From Spirometra erinaceieuropaei (taxonomy: Eukaryota > Platyhelminthes > Cestoda > Diphyllobothriidea > Diphyllobothriidae): 64,000 nt of DNA. Below the pieces are notes generated by a model, which saw nothing but the letters and a program-made list of their open reading frames with translations, was not told where the DNA came from and did not search any database. This document shows, in pieces, positions 23,381 to 36,370 of this stretch (position 1 is its first letter; each line of letters begins with the position of its first letter). The stretch is from assembly GCA_902702965.1 (NCBI GenBank), contig CACRXP010000142.1, positions 365,666 to 429,665 on the forward strand. The letters are read 5' to 3'. The translations under genes and the position numbers were made by a program.

Positions 23381-24299
23381 TGTTCAGTAACAGGGTTACA
23401 TACATATGCGAGCAGAACCGTTGTCATGATAATTCATCCGGAATCCATACGCAGATACCCATGGGCAATCCACATACAAACCAAGATTCCCGAAAGCTTT
23501 GCCTATTAAACTTTATAATACGCAAAAACTCTGGAGAAAACTGCGCACCAAATGAAGGAGATAAAACGCAGATTTGGTCGATGGGCTGAGCTGTAGATGA
23601 ACATGCTCGGCCACGAAGAGCCAATGCGACCCCATAACAAGCGCCTAGGCTAGGCTTCACGTCGAGCCGGCTACAGTAGCCAATCTCAGCATCAGATGCT
23701 GACCGGCTCAGACAATAAACCATTGTATGGGAAGGGGGAGAGAGAAAACGAGGCGGATCCTGGGAAATCCATACCTAGGGCACATCAACTCATTCGCACC
23801 ACAGTAAATAGAAAGCGTTCTGACATTATTAGGCGGCATACAAAGTCGTAATCTGGGAGGCTGCCACCTGAGTGGGCACCTAGATCCTCTCAGGAAGGGG
23901 GTTATCATAAAGGGCTCATTCTGAACGTGTGGTTTTGAGAGAAGGAGGATAAAAAAAGAAATACGCCTTATTTTGAAAGTATCATTCCAAAATTTTTAAC
24001 AGAAATATACTGTGTTTAGTCGCCGGAGTACGAATTAATAAACGGCAAGGGAATACACTACTTACTATGTGGACAGTTAAAGTCTCGGTTTCTGAATTTC
24101 AGTCACTTAACACGCAAAATGCCGTGCCGGATACGGCAGTACGGACGGTTGATATGCCGAACTACACCGAAATCCACGGCCACATGGCCTCCAGACTAGA
24201 TGCTGCATGTTTAACTAAGACACCCGTTCCCTTTTTGGTCAGGATAGGTCAATGCACTCCACTCTCATACTACTGTTACTGATCTGGACATCTGCCAAG

Positions 24300-25865
24300 A
24301 GGACGTAGCGAGAGAAAGAAAGAGAGAGAGAGAGAAAGGGGAATGCATCTTGTTTTTAAAATGACATTCAAAATCTTAAGCGAGGACGTCCCTCATTCAC
24401 GCGGCCAGAATACAAATTATTATACGACGGGAGAGAGAGTTAATGGATTTGCATAACAACTGTACAACTATCACGAGGACATTTCGAGTCTCACTGTTTG
24501 TATCTCGGTCTCCTCACACGTAGGGTATCATGCCGGAAATGATAATACAGGACTCTGTTATGCCGACGTACGGCGAGAGATATGCCGGAAGACACGGCGC
24601 ATGGGGAGGAAAGATTTCGCAGCTACTAATTAGGGGTGAGGGGGATGGGCAACACCCAGAATTCGCTGTATTAAGATATCTACTAAAAGACATAATAAAC
24701 ACCCCCAGCAGAAGAGAGTATTCGAATGACATGTTTAAAAATGAACGTGGCTGGAAAGGTAACTGGACAACAAAAAATAATTAAAGGGAGAGTGAAAGCA
24801 TCCATAAATATCCAGATAAGGGGGTTAAGGTGGGTGGCAGGAACGTAAACAACGGGGATAAAAAAGAGTGCGATTTGGACTAAGAGGATTTCATTATGAA
24901 AGGGAAATGAAAGATTTGTGGACAGAGTAACACCAAGGTGCCAAAAAGAAAACAATTGGTTGAAATGAATGTCAAGAGATCCCGGAACCGGAGATGGTCA
25001 TAATCAAAACACACAATGGGCTGATTCCTGATTATTAAGTAGAAAACCATCTTTAAACGACCATACAGAGACATGATTTAAACCATCCTTCAGAACTTGG
25101 AGATGAGTCCAGATTTGATAGGGTAACTGACAATCATTTCGTCAGCAGTCGTCGAAAGATCTCCGCTCACAAGTGTAAAAGTGAAAAACAGCGTGGGAAA
25201 CAAGATGGAACTTTGAAGGGTGCCGCGACTATCAGGTAGAAGAGCAGATGTCCGTCGACCAGACCGGACGAACTCAGTGCAGAAGGCAGATTGATGTTTA
25301 AACCAAGAAAAAAATCCGGCCTAGAGAGCTGCATTTAGAGGTTTCCATAAGGATCTGGTGGCGCGGAACGATACTGAAAGCCGAGGAGGAATCAGTTAAT
25401 GCACATGCATGAACAAGAAAAACGTTGTCTAGCTCTTTTAAAGCCAAGTGAATCACAAGAACAACAGCGTCCATGTAGAGCGTCCGAGGAAATGGAGAAA
25501 AATTTCATAATAATATCTAGGGCAACTCATTAAGCGAGCTTCAGAAGTACGGATGGGCATAACATAAAATGGAAGGATTTAGTATCAAACTCATTGGACT
25601 CATAAAGATGATAATGATCCTGTTAGTATACAAAGCATCAAGTATCTTCAATCCCATGAAAGACATGTCAGTAAGATGTGCAAAAACCGGTGCTAATGGA
25701 GCAAAACATTGCTTGAGGAGAAATGGTGACACATCATCCAACTCAGTCGCTGTTGCACAGCGGATCTTTGAAGATATTTCCCTAATGCGGCTACTGATAA
25801 ATGTCATAGGGCACCTGGCAAAAGCGAAATATCTTTTAAAGGAAAATTTCACTAATTGGGATTAA
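24300..25865 (-). mobile_element. LINE remnant, reverse transcriptase region, heavily mutated
   Basis: On the minus strand: ATELDDVSPFLLKQCFAPLA (about 25760-25700) resembles the region before RT motif 1. SSAFSIVPRHQIL (about 25400) is motif A. FLLNNQESAHCVF (about 25030) and LGVTLSTNLSFPFHNEILL (about 24930-24890) match the thumb (YLGVxLSxxLxWxxH). The end is marked by a (CT)n/(AG)n tract at about 24305-24340. Several stops break every frame. Same general class as 22170-23380, opposite strand. Confidence 0.6.
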
Positions 25866-25999
25866 AGATAAAAGTTTGGTTTAGTGGGCCTAAATTAGTG
25901 TCCAAATGCTCCTCTATGATTCGTTAGCCACCAGAATCCAGGAGACTCGCCTAAATTTCGACAAAGTTGAGGTAGAAGTAGAATAAAAGCCCACTAACA

Positions 26000-28980
26000 A
26001 ATAAATAAACTAGCCTCGCATGCCACCTGCTAAGGTGTGATCTGAGCCGCATATCTTGGGACAACCCCAGTGCATTTCGCGGGAACGAGGTCGTGTGCGG
26101 TGCGCGTAGACGGGGTATCTGCCTTTATCAGCCAGTGCGCCCGCACCCGGTTTCGATCGTTCCAGATCCCGATTATTCACAGTTTGTCGCTTACGTATTC
26201 ACTGTGTGAGATGGAAGGCAAACTATTCTGCCCAATCTCAGCGATACTTGTATCTTGCTGGCAGTAAAACCCCCATGTGTTGCTGCTTCATGCAGTGACT
26301 ACCTAGTCGCGGAGAGAACAGGGTTTTAAGATCTCTGCACATTTTTGGCAATGTTTCGATAAAATTCACGGAAGCATTAGTGCAGAAGATAATTTCTGTA
26401 TATCCGAATTCACCGCAAGTGCCTGCCCTGTGTGGACATGCAAATCAGTGGGAATGCTTGGTAAAAGTCCATTAAGAGGAGTTGTGGAACGGCAAGGCGA
26501 GTAAGTCAACTAGAAAATAACACCTAAATCTGCTGAAAGACAGGCTAAGGCACAGTTAACAAGCAAAATGTGAAAATGTTTCGGATAGTACTTAGTAGAA
26601 AAGTTATTCTAACCAAGTGCAAATTACAAGTGAACTGAAAGTTATAAATTTCAGCTACTTAATAGAAAAAAGTAGACAAAAATAGGAGCAATTCATCGAA
26701 AGGTTGCTAAAGGTGCATTTTTCTAAAAATGCGTAAGCAGAAGGAGGAAGGCGAACTTTTCGATTGTCATTAGAGAACAGACAATTCGACGAGGGAGCAA
26801 CTCAAAACTTGTAACGTCCTGGTTCTAGGATTCCATTATGCGGGGGAAGGAAGTCCCTACTTTGTTATACATCGTTATTCAATTCTAAAAATGGGACGCT
26901 GGAGGTTGTCACTGATCCCTCACTCAGTTTATTCCTCTCTTGAAAAAACCTCTCAAAGGGACCTATATGATAATCTTTTCAAATCACCTTCAATATTTTG
27001 ACAGACCGGGCAGTCGAGTGTTGAAGATACCGGACTAAAGGATGAGCTGACGAGCGCCTCTGGTTGACACGGAGAATTCGCAAAAAGTTACTTCCTGCAG
27101 GAAAACAAAAAAGTTTTGACTATCATGAAACAGAGGTGTGCATTCTAAGAAGAAGGAATACGCTGAGGGCAACGTAAACGGCCGCCGAAAACACTAGTCT
27201 GACCATTCCAGCCCTGGAAATAAAGTTCCCGTATTCTTAAGGGGAATTATGGGTGAGCTAGCGGTTAGCCAGTTAATTGGGATCGAAGGATAGTAAATGA
27301 AAACACCTGTCCTCATTTGTACATAGACGATGACATCTGCAGACATAGCACTTTAAGCCAACCCAGAATCGGGTGGTAAGGGGCTCGACTTATCCAGCCT
27401 AATCTCGTATATTTCATTACCACATGGGAGGACAATAATCCCGCGTAAAGAGATCCTTGCTCGACAAAAATACACTTTTTTCATTTGATAGCACCCCCTA
27501 CGGTCGGTCGCGGGGTATTACTTCAACTAAGCTTCGCATACCGCGATAAATTTTTTAAACAGGGCTATCCCCAGTTTTGCCAACTGATCAGAATACTATG
27601 TTTTCAGGGCGATTTGTGAATTTGAAATGGTCTTCCTCGGTGTATTGGGGATTTGCTGAGATATTCTGGACCGAAGGTCAGCTTTCAGAGGGAACAATGA
27701 CGCCGACTGACAGATTCTGTGAGGTCGCCGACGCAAAATTAAGCAAGAAATCGGAAATGTCATCCTAGGTTAAGTCATGGTTTCCTGTCCAACCTAAGCT
27801 ATGCATCTCGCAGATAAAGAAGGTTTAGGTTACCAAAGCTACCTGTATTAGCTCACTGGGGTCGTGGCGCAGACAAGACCGCTTCTGCTCAACTCATTAC
27901 CAGTCTGTGACGCATTTCCGGTCCATAAGGTTTGGTCAGACAATTCTGTCTTCCCGGCCTTCGACTTGGGAAGAATCTGTTGCCATGGAGGATAGATGAT
28001 TTCGGCGCTTTTCGGAGGAAAATGACAGGCTAACTTAACCCAACTACTTCGGATGATGGTTTTGGTAGCCAAAAGATTGCGAATGGGATGCGATTGATTT
28101 TGGTTAACTGTCGAGTAATCCGAGGGGGTTTGCACGAATCACGTAGGCATTGCTGTTAACGAAGAAGTTTTGGTGGAGTTAAAAGATAAAAGGCATCCCA
28201 CCCCCTAGTGCACATGAATGGAGCTCCCGGAGACCTAAAAAGTAAGATTGGATTCAGAGGGCGTGCAAAAATTCAAAAAAACCGAAAGCGGTTTTTAGCA
28301 TATTACGCGAAGTGATTTGTACCTTGTGGATGGTTCAGATTGGATTTATATTTGACAAGATGGTTTTTCTGACAAAATTCTAGAGAGGATAAAGCTCCAG
28401 AGTTATTAAATCATTCTAGGCACTATCATTGCTCCGGGGACGTCTTCACAATGCATAAAAGAAACAACGCCGTGTGGGCAGGTCTGGACAGGGATAAACA
28501 CGTGGTCAACGGTTGGGATTTCACCAGGTGACCCAGCCAAGCCGAGTCCTCCGCAAATCGATGAAGGTGAGTAGTGAACGACCGTTTTAACGGGGTAGCA
28601 TGCGCAAAGAAGGCGTCCACCCTCTCTGTTGTCCGAAAACTTGCAGAATTATTAGTCAGTTGGACTAAAAATGAAAGAAGAACTACCCCTTTGGACTGGA
28701 ACATTGTCTTGTCCAGTTAGGTCCAGCTAGCGGAGTAGTCAGTTCTACATAATCCTAACATGCGTGTTTCTGCGATTAACATCAGCTGGATGACGCAAAT
28801 ACGAGAGGTTCGACCAGTCAGTGGGTTCCGCAGTGCTAATTTTGCCATTTCTTTTACCTGCTCTGGTTTTAATCGTGAAGATTATGATTCCATTTGACGG
28901 GATTACGTGAGATTGGAATGGTATTTTAAGCTAAACGCTTTATGTTCGACTTTTTCATCACCACTTCAAACAGGAAAATT
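26000..28980. other. Nearly 3 kb with no recognised gene or repeat
   Basis: Frames at 27577-27768 (plus), 27848-28135 (minus) and 28426-28704 (minus) are open but carry no motif I can name, and no supporting exon borders were found. This may be intergenic DNA or introns. Confidence 0.35.
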
Positions 28981-29012
28981 ACGAAAGCCAACTCAATCGC
29001 AGGCCTAACATA

Positions 29013-30004
29013 CAGTAGACGTGATTTCGCGTAAAATGCCGACCGAAATCCCGAAATTAATTTTCGTTTCGAAAAGATTACTTAAGTAGAGTTATAAAAC
29101 TAAACATCTGAAAGCATAATTCTATAATAATTCAGTTACCTCAGGATGCCGGCTTTTGAATGATCTTCGTTCATGCTGCATGCAACAACTAAACTCTGAA
29201 AAAATGGCTACTTATATAGCGTGCATTTTTCTCATTAATTTTCGGTGCTCTTAAAAAGTTAATTATATTTCATGGAAAACATGCATAAAAATACTCATTC
29301 TTTTACTCATTCGGTAGGAATGTATATCGTCTTCCAATTTTATACTTGAAGGAAGGATATAATTCGGTTTTAAAAAGTTTCTACTTGGAAGATTTTTTGA
29401 AACCATGATTTGGCCGTTCATGAAACGCCAAGTCTCTGCACTTACCAATGTGCTTTGTAAAGGTAACAATATGGCTCAAATCCATTGCTTAATTTCATGA
29501 AACAAATATAGTCTCCTCTCAATACCACAGAGAAATGTACGGCTTTCCGTACGCGGAAAATATACGGCTTGCAGTTTGGAAGCCCTAAATGCTAGTGTAA
29601 CGGCAGGCCGGGTCCAAAATTATTCGGGAATTGGAAAAGTTTTTGAAAACCGAATTATACTCTTCATTGGAGTACAAACTTGAAAAAAGACGTGATCGTC
29701 TACCGAATGAGCAAAAGAATGAATATTTTTACGCATGTTTTCTATGAAATATAATTGGACTTTTAGGGGCGTCGAAAATCAATGAGAACAGCGTACGTTA
29801 CACAATCAGTCATTTTTACAGAGTATGGCTTTTGTATGTAGCCGGAACGACGGTCATTCGAAAGTTAGCATCTTGCGTCAACTGAATTATGTTAGAATTA
29901 TGCTGCACGATGATAGGTTTTATAATCCTACTTAATAAATCTTTTCGAAACAAAAATGCCTTTCGGAATTTTGGTTGACATTTTATGAGTAAGCCCACCT
30001 ATTG
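29013..30004. mobile_element. Foldback (long-TIR) non-autonomous Tc1/mariner-like element, full length
   Basis: A 992-bp element flanked by TA (29011-29012 and 30005-30006). It begins CAGTAGAC and ends CACCTATTG. The left arm (to about 29400) and right arm (from about 29600) are reverse complements along most of their length. Both carry GTTTCGAAAAGAT, GCATAATTC, CAGGATGCCGGC-like and TATAATTCGGTTTT blocks in mirrored order. About 190-230 bp of unique centre (with ACCTGCCGTTAC-like and CGTACGGAAA blocks) lies between. No transposase frame exists. CAGT ends plus TA flanks are typical of Tc1/mariner relatives, so an autonomous partner elsewhere probably mobilised it. Confidence 0.85.
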
Positions 30005-30019
30005 TAGGTTTGCAACATT

Positions 30020-30870
30020 AGTGATCGTAAAACGGAATCCCAAGATATTTCAGTCATACCAGGACGCCAGCTTTTGGACGAGCTTTTTTCGGTCGCCTGC
30101 ACAAGCTACAGTCTTCAAGATGCGACTACCTATTTAGTATGAATCCTCCATGTTGACTTTCAGTGTTCACATAACTCCAAATATATTTTATAGAAAACAT
30201 GCACAAAATATCTGTTCCTTTGCTCACTAGGTAGAAACTCATGCCATCTTCAAAGGAAGAGTATAGATCGGTTTTAAAAGCTTTTTAAATTTTCCAATAA
30301 TTCTGAACCTGACCTGCGTTGCACTTGCATTCACGATTTTCAAATTGCAAGTTGTTTACATTTCCGTGTAAGGAAAATCAATCATTCCTATAGGCTATTT
30401 AGAAGAAACCTCAAAGGGTTCGTGAAATTCTACAGTGTATTTTGACCATATTGTATGCTTCACAAGCAATATCGGTAAATATATGCATAAGCTGCTTGGT
30501 GGATAGAAATTTTGCGGTCTTAAAAGATCTTTTAATAAAACAAGTTATTAAACCGGAGGCTACTCTTTCTTCGAGTATACAGTTAAGAGAGGACGCGATC
30601 GGTTACCAAATCAGGAAAAGAATGAATATTTCGTGGATGTTTTCTATAAGATAAACTTGAACATATGGGGACATCAAAGACCGATGAGAACAATACACAC
30701 TACTGAAGTAGTCACAGTTTACGGGGCGTAGTCTTTGCAGTCAGCCGGAAAGAAGCTCGTAAAAAAGTCGACAACCTGGCATGCCTGAAGTATCTTGCAC
30801 TGTGTTTAATATTACAACCCCGCTTAAGTAGTTTTTTTCGACTCTAAAACACATTTCATTAAGGCCAACT
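30020..30870. mobile_element. Foldback element, diverged copy lacking its left terminus
   Basis: It starts within the subterminal arm (CAGGACGCCAGCTTTTGGAC, near 30060). It runs through the centre (GACCTGCGTTGCAC-like, near 30310) to a right arm with AAGTAGTTTTTTTCGACTC and ACACATTTC near 30830-30855. It lies 3' of the complete copy at 29013-30004, nearly abutting it. The terminal CAGT was not found at either end. Confidence 0.6.
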
Positions 30871-30879
30871 GATGACTTG

Positions 30880-32030
30880 GCCGCTGGTCATAGGACGAGA
30901 ACGATGACCAATCCTAGTGGCACTACACATAACTATGCTATCATGGGCTTTTCCAGTATTTAAAAATGGACACCAGAACTAACTGTCAGAAAAGTCAAAC
31001 AGTGAGTGCAGATAGCCCGGCAATCTCCTGCGTCCTCTCGGTAGAAGACTTCCAGTTCTGCTTTCCCATGTCGGGGGAAACGACGGATGACAAAGAACTC
31101 TGGTGTGAGGGAGCTGCTAATGAATTCTAAGTGTGTAACCACAAGAAAATAGCCCGATACAAGTTTTCCCCTTTTATATTGTGCTGCATCCCATCCGCAA
31201 CGAACTACGGAAGACAGTCTGGAAGGAAAGACACATGGTTAGTTTCCCATTCTCTTTTCGATGTTGAGTATCGCGAATGAAGTCCCCAACGTTAGATAAG
31301 CCAAAATTGACCGGTCCAGTCTCCCATCGTTTTGTCTGCAACATTTAATGGATACTGGACAAAGATGAGCGATCAGTCCACTGTCTGGTCCTTGGGAATG
31401 ACGCAGGAACACAATATCGGAGACGAGGGAAGAGTAGAGGCAAATGGGGACTTTATTTTGAGCTGTTTGTCGACGGCGCGCTCACGGCCAGTAAACGCGC
31501 AAGCCGTTACGGACGTGAGGCAGGTCGATATTCCGGTTCAGTTTTGCCGTATTTTTGACTTTGTGTCCAGGCCCTCAAATGTACGGCCTAACTTTGTAAA
31601 TATGCTTCTATCAAAACGTATCACAAAGACCTATAGCTGAAAACTTTGACCATCAACCAGAAAGCGCCTCATTAAGTAAGCATTTCATGTCAAGTCTAAG
31701 ATTTTATCTACAGTGCGCCGAATTATGGAGAGGATCCATGGTATTTAAGAGAAAATCGTTGATCCAAGTGAGGACGGTAGTACTAGGGTAGAATGCGTAG
31801 TCGAGACATTTTGTTTGCTCTTAACCCGGGTCTGGTGCGAAATAGTTGAATGGAAAAAAAGAACGATAAATGTTTGCAATATAAAGAAATCATGTTCGGC
31901 AAAAGAACGCTTTCGATTTTTCATCATCAGGGCTGTATACTAATATGAGGGAGGATAGAGTGGTTGAGGTTTAAACGGCCAATAAACAGTAAGCATGGTG
32001 GAGAGGATCGAGGACGTTCAGAGGTCAGGG
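30880..32030. other. No recognised feature
   Basis: A 102-codon plus-strand frame (31332-31640) has ordinary composition but no motif. No splice evidence was found. Confidence 0.35.
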
Positions 32031-32039
32031 GTTTCGAGA

Positions 32040-32270
32040 GGGGGGAGGGGGAGGGTGTCTGGCTATTAGCTACGTCGGGTTAGAGGAACCTTACCGCCGG
32101 TATAATATGTATATGTGGGGAGTGGGGAATAGAGAGCGGGGTAGATGCTGCGCAAGTCTACTACCACCATAAACTAATTGATTCGCAAGTCACCGTGCCT
32201 GCTGCACCTAACTGTGTAGTACACGGTGGAAATCGTCAGAATGGACAGTCGAACTGTCATAATATGCGAG
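32040..32270 (+). repeat. Family B repeat
   Basis: GGGGTAGATGCTGCGCAAGT, CTACTACCACCATAAACTAA, GCAAGTCACC and TACACGGTGGAAATCGTCAG occur in the same order as at 48240-48460 and 56260-56490. Confidence 0.6.
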
Positions 32271-32299
32271 CACAAGTTTGGGTCGACTAACCGTATGGC

Positions 32300-33960
32300 C
32301 ACTACCTCTGCCGTCGCGAGAATCCGCTGACGCAGAGACTTGGAGTGTCTCGCTGGAACTTTATTAGATGACTCGGAATGTTTGGTTGGCGTCTACCCAG
32401 TTGTCCGATGTCAACCAATTGGGCCACAATTGAGCTAGAGATGGACTTTTCCAGGCAGGATGGTGCTCTCACATCCGTTTGGACTACCTTACAGGAGCAA
32501 ATGAAGACGTAGACGCACCGTGAATAGGTCTGAAAAGGCAGTCTATCTTCACCTTCAAGGCTGAGAAGTGGACTCAGCGGTTGGATACGTACGCGCGATG
32601 GCAGCGTTTAAGTGACAACATAGAAGTTCCCTCGCCGATTCCCCTCGAAACGGCAGTGTGGGAAATAACTCCTTCATGTCAGCCGTCGGCACTTCTGATT
32701 TTGACCGACGTCCCTCCATATATTTGCGGATAGATTTTTCGGGAAAGCCAATTTCAAGCAGAGTGTCTTGCATAAGGACGAGTTCGTTCCCCAGAGTATC
32801 CGGAGTACACATTCTCCTAGCTCGGTTGCTGTGACAGCGGAATAAGCTTCGGTTCTAACTTAGCGGAACAAAACTGTGGAAATCGGTATATTCCCCTGTC
32901 CATGTTTTCTTGCGAAATACACTTCTACCAATTGTTCCACCCGGCATTCGATTAAGTAGGACGTCCAGAAGGGAAAGGCAGCTTCCGTCTTCTATTTCCA
33001 AGGTGATGGTCAACGCTAGTGAGTCTAATTCATTTTATCCAGGAGGGTGCTCAAATCAAGCTTTTCATCTGCTATTGCAAAACTGTCACCAACCTATCAG
33101 GCATAGTAATAAAGTTACCTTATAACTGGGTAATGCTGGTTTTTCTCTAGTTTTCCCATGAGGACATCAGCTAGTAGAGGCCCAAGGGATGATCCCACCG
33201 CTGCGCCGTCAATCTGGCCATCGAATGCGAATTGAGCGTTTAGCATGCAGTGAAGGAGCAATTCCTCTGGGTTTCCGACCGGCATACCGATCGGGAAATC
33301 GTGTCTTACAATCCCATAACATAAACATTATATCGTTTCCGTCAGAGGAACGTTCGTGAACAAAGACGCGACGTCTAGAGACAGCGTCGTTTTTACATTA
33401 GGATTTGCATGTCCTGTGAAATCGACGAATTCATATGTGTCTCATAGACTGCATGACGCTGTTCTGTGTCAAATCGGCTTAAGCCTTTCTACCAGCCACT
33501 TTGAATTTGCGTGATAGGGTGATTTACGCTTGTCTAGTATCGGCCGCATCGGATAGTCTGGTTTATCAGACTTTGGCAAACCATATAGCCTTGGGGTATC
33601 GTGCCTGTGGTTTTAAGAGTTTCGAACTCTTGTTCACTAAGAAAGCACTGGTATCTTAATTTCCGAAAACATTTTGTAAGTTGGGCTTCTACGTTCTGTG
33701 TTTGGTCCTTATTTTGCCTTTCTCTCTTTTGAACTTAGGTTCACCAGCCAGGATTGACTTAAATCTCGAAACGTAAGCACTTTCATCCATTAGAAAGAGA
33801 CCAGGACCCTTGTTTGGTTTGATGACAATTATTTCCTTGTTTTTACCTAGTTCTTTGAATTTCCCCAGATGTTCTTTAATAATATGCCCGATTCCAAACT
33901 CCGAACGCTCGCTAAAGTAGCGAGTCGTCCTCAAATATCATTTTCTGAATAGTGATGCAT
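32300..33960 (-). pseudogene. Penelope-like element, different subfamily, decayed RT and GIY-YIG
   Basis: On the minus strand: NKEIIVIKPNKGPGLFLMD (about 33860) matches the start of PLE RT (xxIVVxxPDKGxGxVxMN). LDVASLFTNVPLTETI (about 33365) is motif A. QIDGAAVGSSLGPLLADVLM (about 33200) is motif B. A degraded YVDD-equivalent (GDSFAIADEK) is near 33090, then LPFLDVLLNRMPGG. The thumb and linker (IGFPEKSIRKYM, LPFRGESARELL, 32555-32812) lead to a degraded GIY motif (YVFICSC, near 32500). Several frameshifts and stops break it. This copy is distinct in sequence from the other PLE copies in the window, so at least two PLE subfamilies are present. Confidence 0.8.
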
Positions 33961-34418
33961 TTCTTCTTCACGCTCGGATGATGACTCGACACCTACCTAA
34001 CATCACCCCTTAATCAGCAGTATACAGGCTGGAATTGGGGCCTCAACGTCAGGATTGCCCCGTAGCCCCCAACAAGCTGATTTGTGTACAACATGGAAGC
34101 TGCCATTTGCCGCGTTGTCACAGGCAGATGCGTACAAGTTTGGCGAGGAGGGCATGCATTATCCTCTATACACATTCTTCTAAGGTGAAAAATGCCTTCT
34201 AATTAGCCGGCATATCAGAAAAAGTCCCAATATTCAAACAGGACTGCCCTGCATTGGGTCAGACTCCGGTGTTGCGGGGTAACCGCTTGGATACTGTTGC
34301 ACAGGTCCAATTTGAGAAGCCTACGATGACTACAGTGAGGAAAACGCATTGGTTTAAAAAGCAGGAAATAGTAGGTCACGGGAATATGGACCTCCGTATT
34401 GCGCTATATTTCCCAAAA

Positions 34419-34475
34419 CGGGTTAGGGCTGGGGTCGGAGTTAGGTTTATGAGGGTCGGGGTTAATGTAAGGGCT
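34419..34475 (+). repeat. Degenerate telomere-like GGGTTAGGG stretch
   Basis: GGGTTAGGG, GTTAGG, GAGGGTCGGGGTTA and similar words crowd into about 55 bp, with no perfect tandem array. TTAGGG is the flatworm telomere repeat. This could be an eroded interstitial telomeric tract or merely a G/T-rich minisatellite. Confidence 0.3.
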
Positions 34476-35148
34476 GAAGGCCCAGTTAGAAAACAGGAAT
34501 TGGTACCCCCCTGAAGTTATTCCCCGTCAAACCCAGAAATATCGGCCTACACTTTCATCTTAACATAATCATGAGTGACTGACGCATGCGCCAGTTACCG
34601 ATATTTACCTTGAAGCTCCACTCGTCGTCGGTAGATGATGAACACAGTTGTTCAGTGGGATGGAGCTGTGCCCGCGAAACGGTCCAGTAACTCCCTGCAT
34701 CCGAATTTTAACACATTGGATGCGTCGGAAGTTAGGGCGGGACATCACTGATTGAAACGGTCATTCTAAGGTACCCATTCCTTGTCGGTGACTTTTCTCA
34801 GTCCTGAGTGGCGAAGTGCCTTGTTATTTTATCTATTCGCAACATTTTAATGCACAAGGTGCGTTTGGCCAAAATAGGCCAAAAAGATGGAACGGGCAAT
34901 GTCCGCAGAGTTTTGATAAAGCTTTTTTTCCACGCCAGTTTATTGGACCGCAGCAGTATACGGCTAGGCTAAAGGACAAGGCGTTTCAGTGTCGTTTTAG
35001 GCACTTTGGGCTTAAAGGACTAAATTTATAGGCTGCTTAAAGCACCGTAAATTGACAATTTCTGAGGGGACTGGGTGTTTCCCGAGAAAGCAGAGATTTT
35101 GTCAGGCAACTAATTAATTATCTCTATCTGCACTGCGCATGAGATAAG

Positions 35149-35318
35149 GCCGGATAGAGTGTAAATCATGGAGGAGACTGAAATTTGAGGAAATAAGGAT
35201 TGACCAGAGAGACCTACGGGCTTCAGTGAACAACGTCAGCGTTGAAGTCGTAATGAAAAAGAAGGAAGGTTCACCAAGTGCGCGGAAGAAGCTAGAACGA
35301 CTGCTTGACATTACCTAG
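35149..35318 (+). CDS. Candidate terminal exon, charged helical protein
   Basis: After a plausible acceptor (CATGAGATAAG, preceded by a pyrimidine-rich stretch) a 55-codon frame is open to TAG. It reads WRRLKFEEIRIDQRDLRASV, VEVVMKKKEGSPSARKK and ends LERLLDIT. Charged heptad-like spacing suggests a helix. The 65-codon minus-strand frame here is then a shadow. No family recognised and no linked exon found. Confidence 0.3.
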
Positions 35319-35809
35319 GTACTAAACATAGTATCAAAATCTTGAAAAAACCAGGCAAAGTAGAAGTCAGAGATTGGATGAGGTGAGCAAGGCCAGAAAT
35401 TCTGACGTTATAAAGTATTCAGCCGTTTTATTTTTAATCTTTTAGCAAAATAAGCCATCGAGGCGAGGCGCGTTTCGATTCATTTCATGTCCACCGCCCG
35501 TCTCTGTTGTCTTACAAAGGCTGATCTTCACAACTTGGTTCGCGTAAGAATGTAGAACTTATTGATCTGCACTTTGTTCCCTGGCATTCAACGTGTCCTG
35601 CCTCGGGAATTCAATTTTTTTACCAATAATTCCAAAACTGAGACTGAACGAGAGAGGCGACTTCTTGTCATGGATTTCAGAACCTTTAGCTGAACTCTGG
35701 GAAACTCTGTTCTCTGAAGACTATTCGGATAGGGTACAACTGTTCTTGATGCATTATCGTCTAGCTTGCTGGTTTACATATATGACTAGGGAGTTAATAA
35801 GAAGCATGT

Positions 35810-36370
35810 GGGTAAAATAACATTACCGGCAAGGACAAGGGAGACTGGGATGACCATTTCTGGCTTATTGGCCCTCGTCAGCCAGTCATACCCGACCCCG
35901 AAGTGTGGGGCACCTGGAGCTCGATTTCCCGACCTGTTCGTTAGAAGTCCGACATCCCTGACCACGGGCTCGTTGTCCTGTCGGTTTTGATCGGGAACGT
36001 ACAATGGTGGAGGGGCGTTCACCGATCGTTCTTACGGAACTCACTCGTCCCGTTGGGACTTGGGGCTCTCTTTCTCGAGCCTACCCAACAGCCGCACAGT
36101 GGCGCATGGTATAGGCAGAATGTTATTGCCGACAAAGACAAGGGAGACTTGAATGGTCATTTCTGGCGTATTGGCCCTCGTCAGCTAGTCATACACAACC
36201 CTGGAAGTGTGGGACAAATGGGGCTCGATTCTCTGACCCGTTGGTTAAAAGTCCAACGTCCCGAATCACTGCCTATAGTACGCGCCGCTGTGCGCCTGCT
36301 AGTTGGGCCCGACGGAGAGCCCCAAGGCACAACGGGACGAATGAGCGCCTTCGTACCAACCTGTGGGTAA
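35810..36370. repeat. tRNA-derived SINE units, inverted/tandem pieces
   Basis: Two diverged copies of a unit of about 290 bp share ACAAGGGAGACT(G/T)G, TTATTGGCCCTCGTCAGC, TCGTTCTTACGGAACTCACT and CAACAGCCGCACAGTGGCGC blocks. Read on the minus strand the first unit has a tRNA-like head (near 35970-35900) with a degraded B box, AGGTCGGGAAATCGAGCTC. The better-preserved head is in the copy at 55613-55690. Confidence 0.6.
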
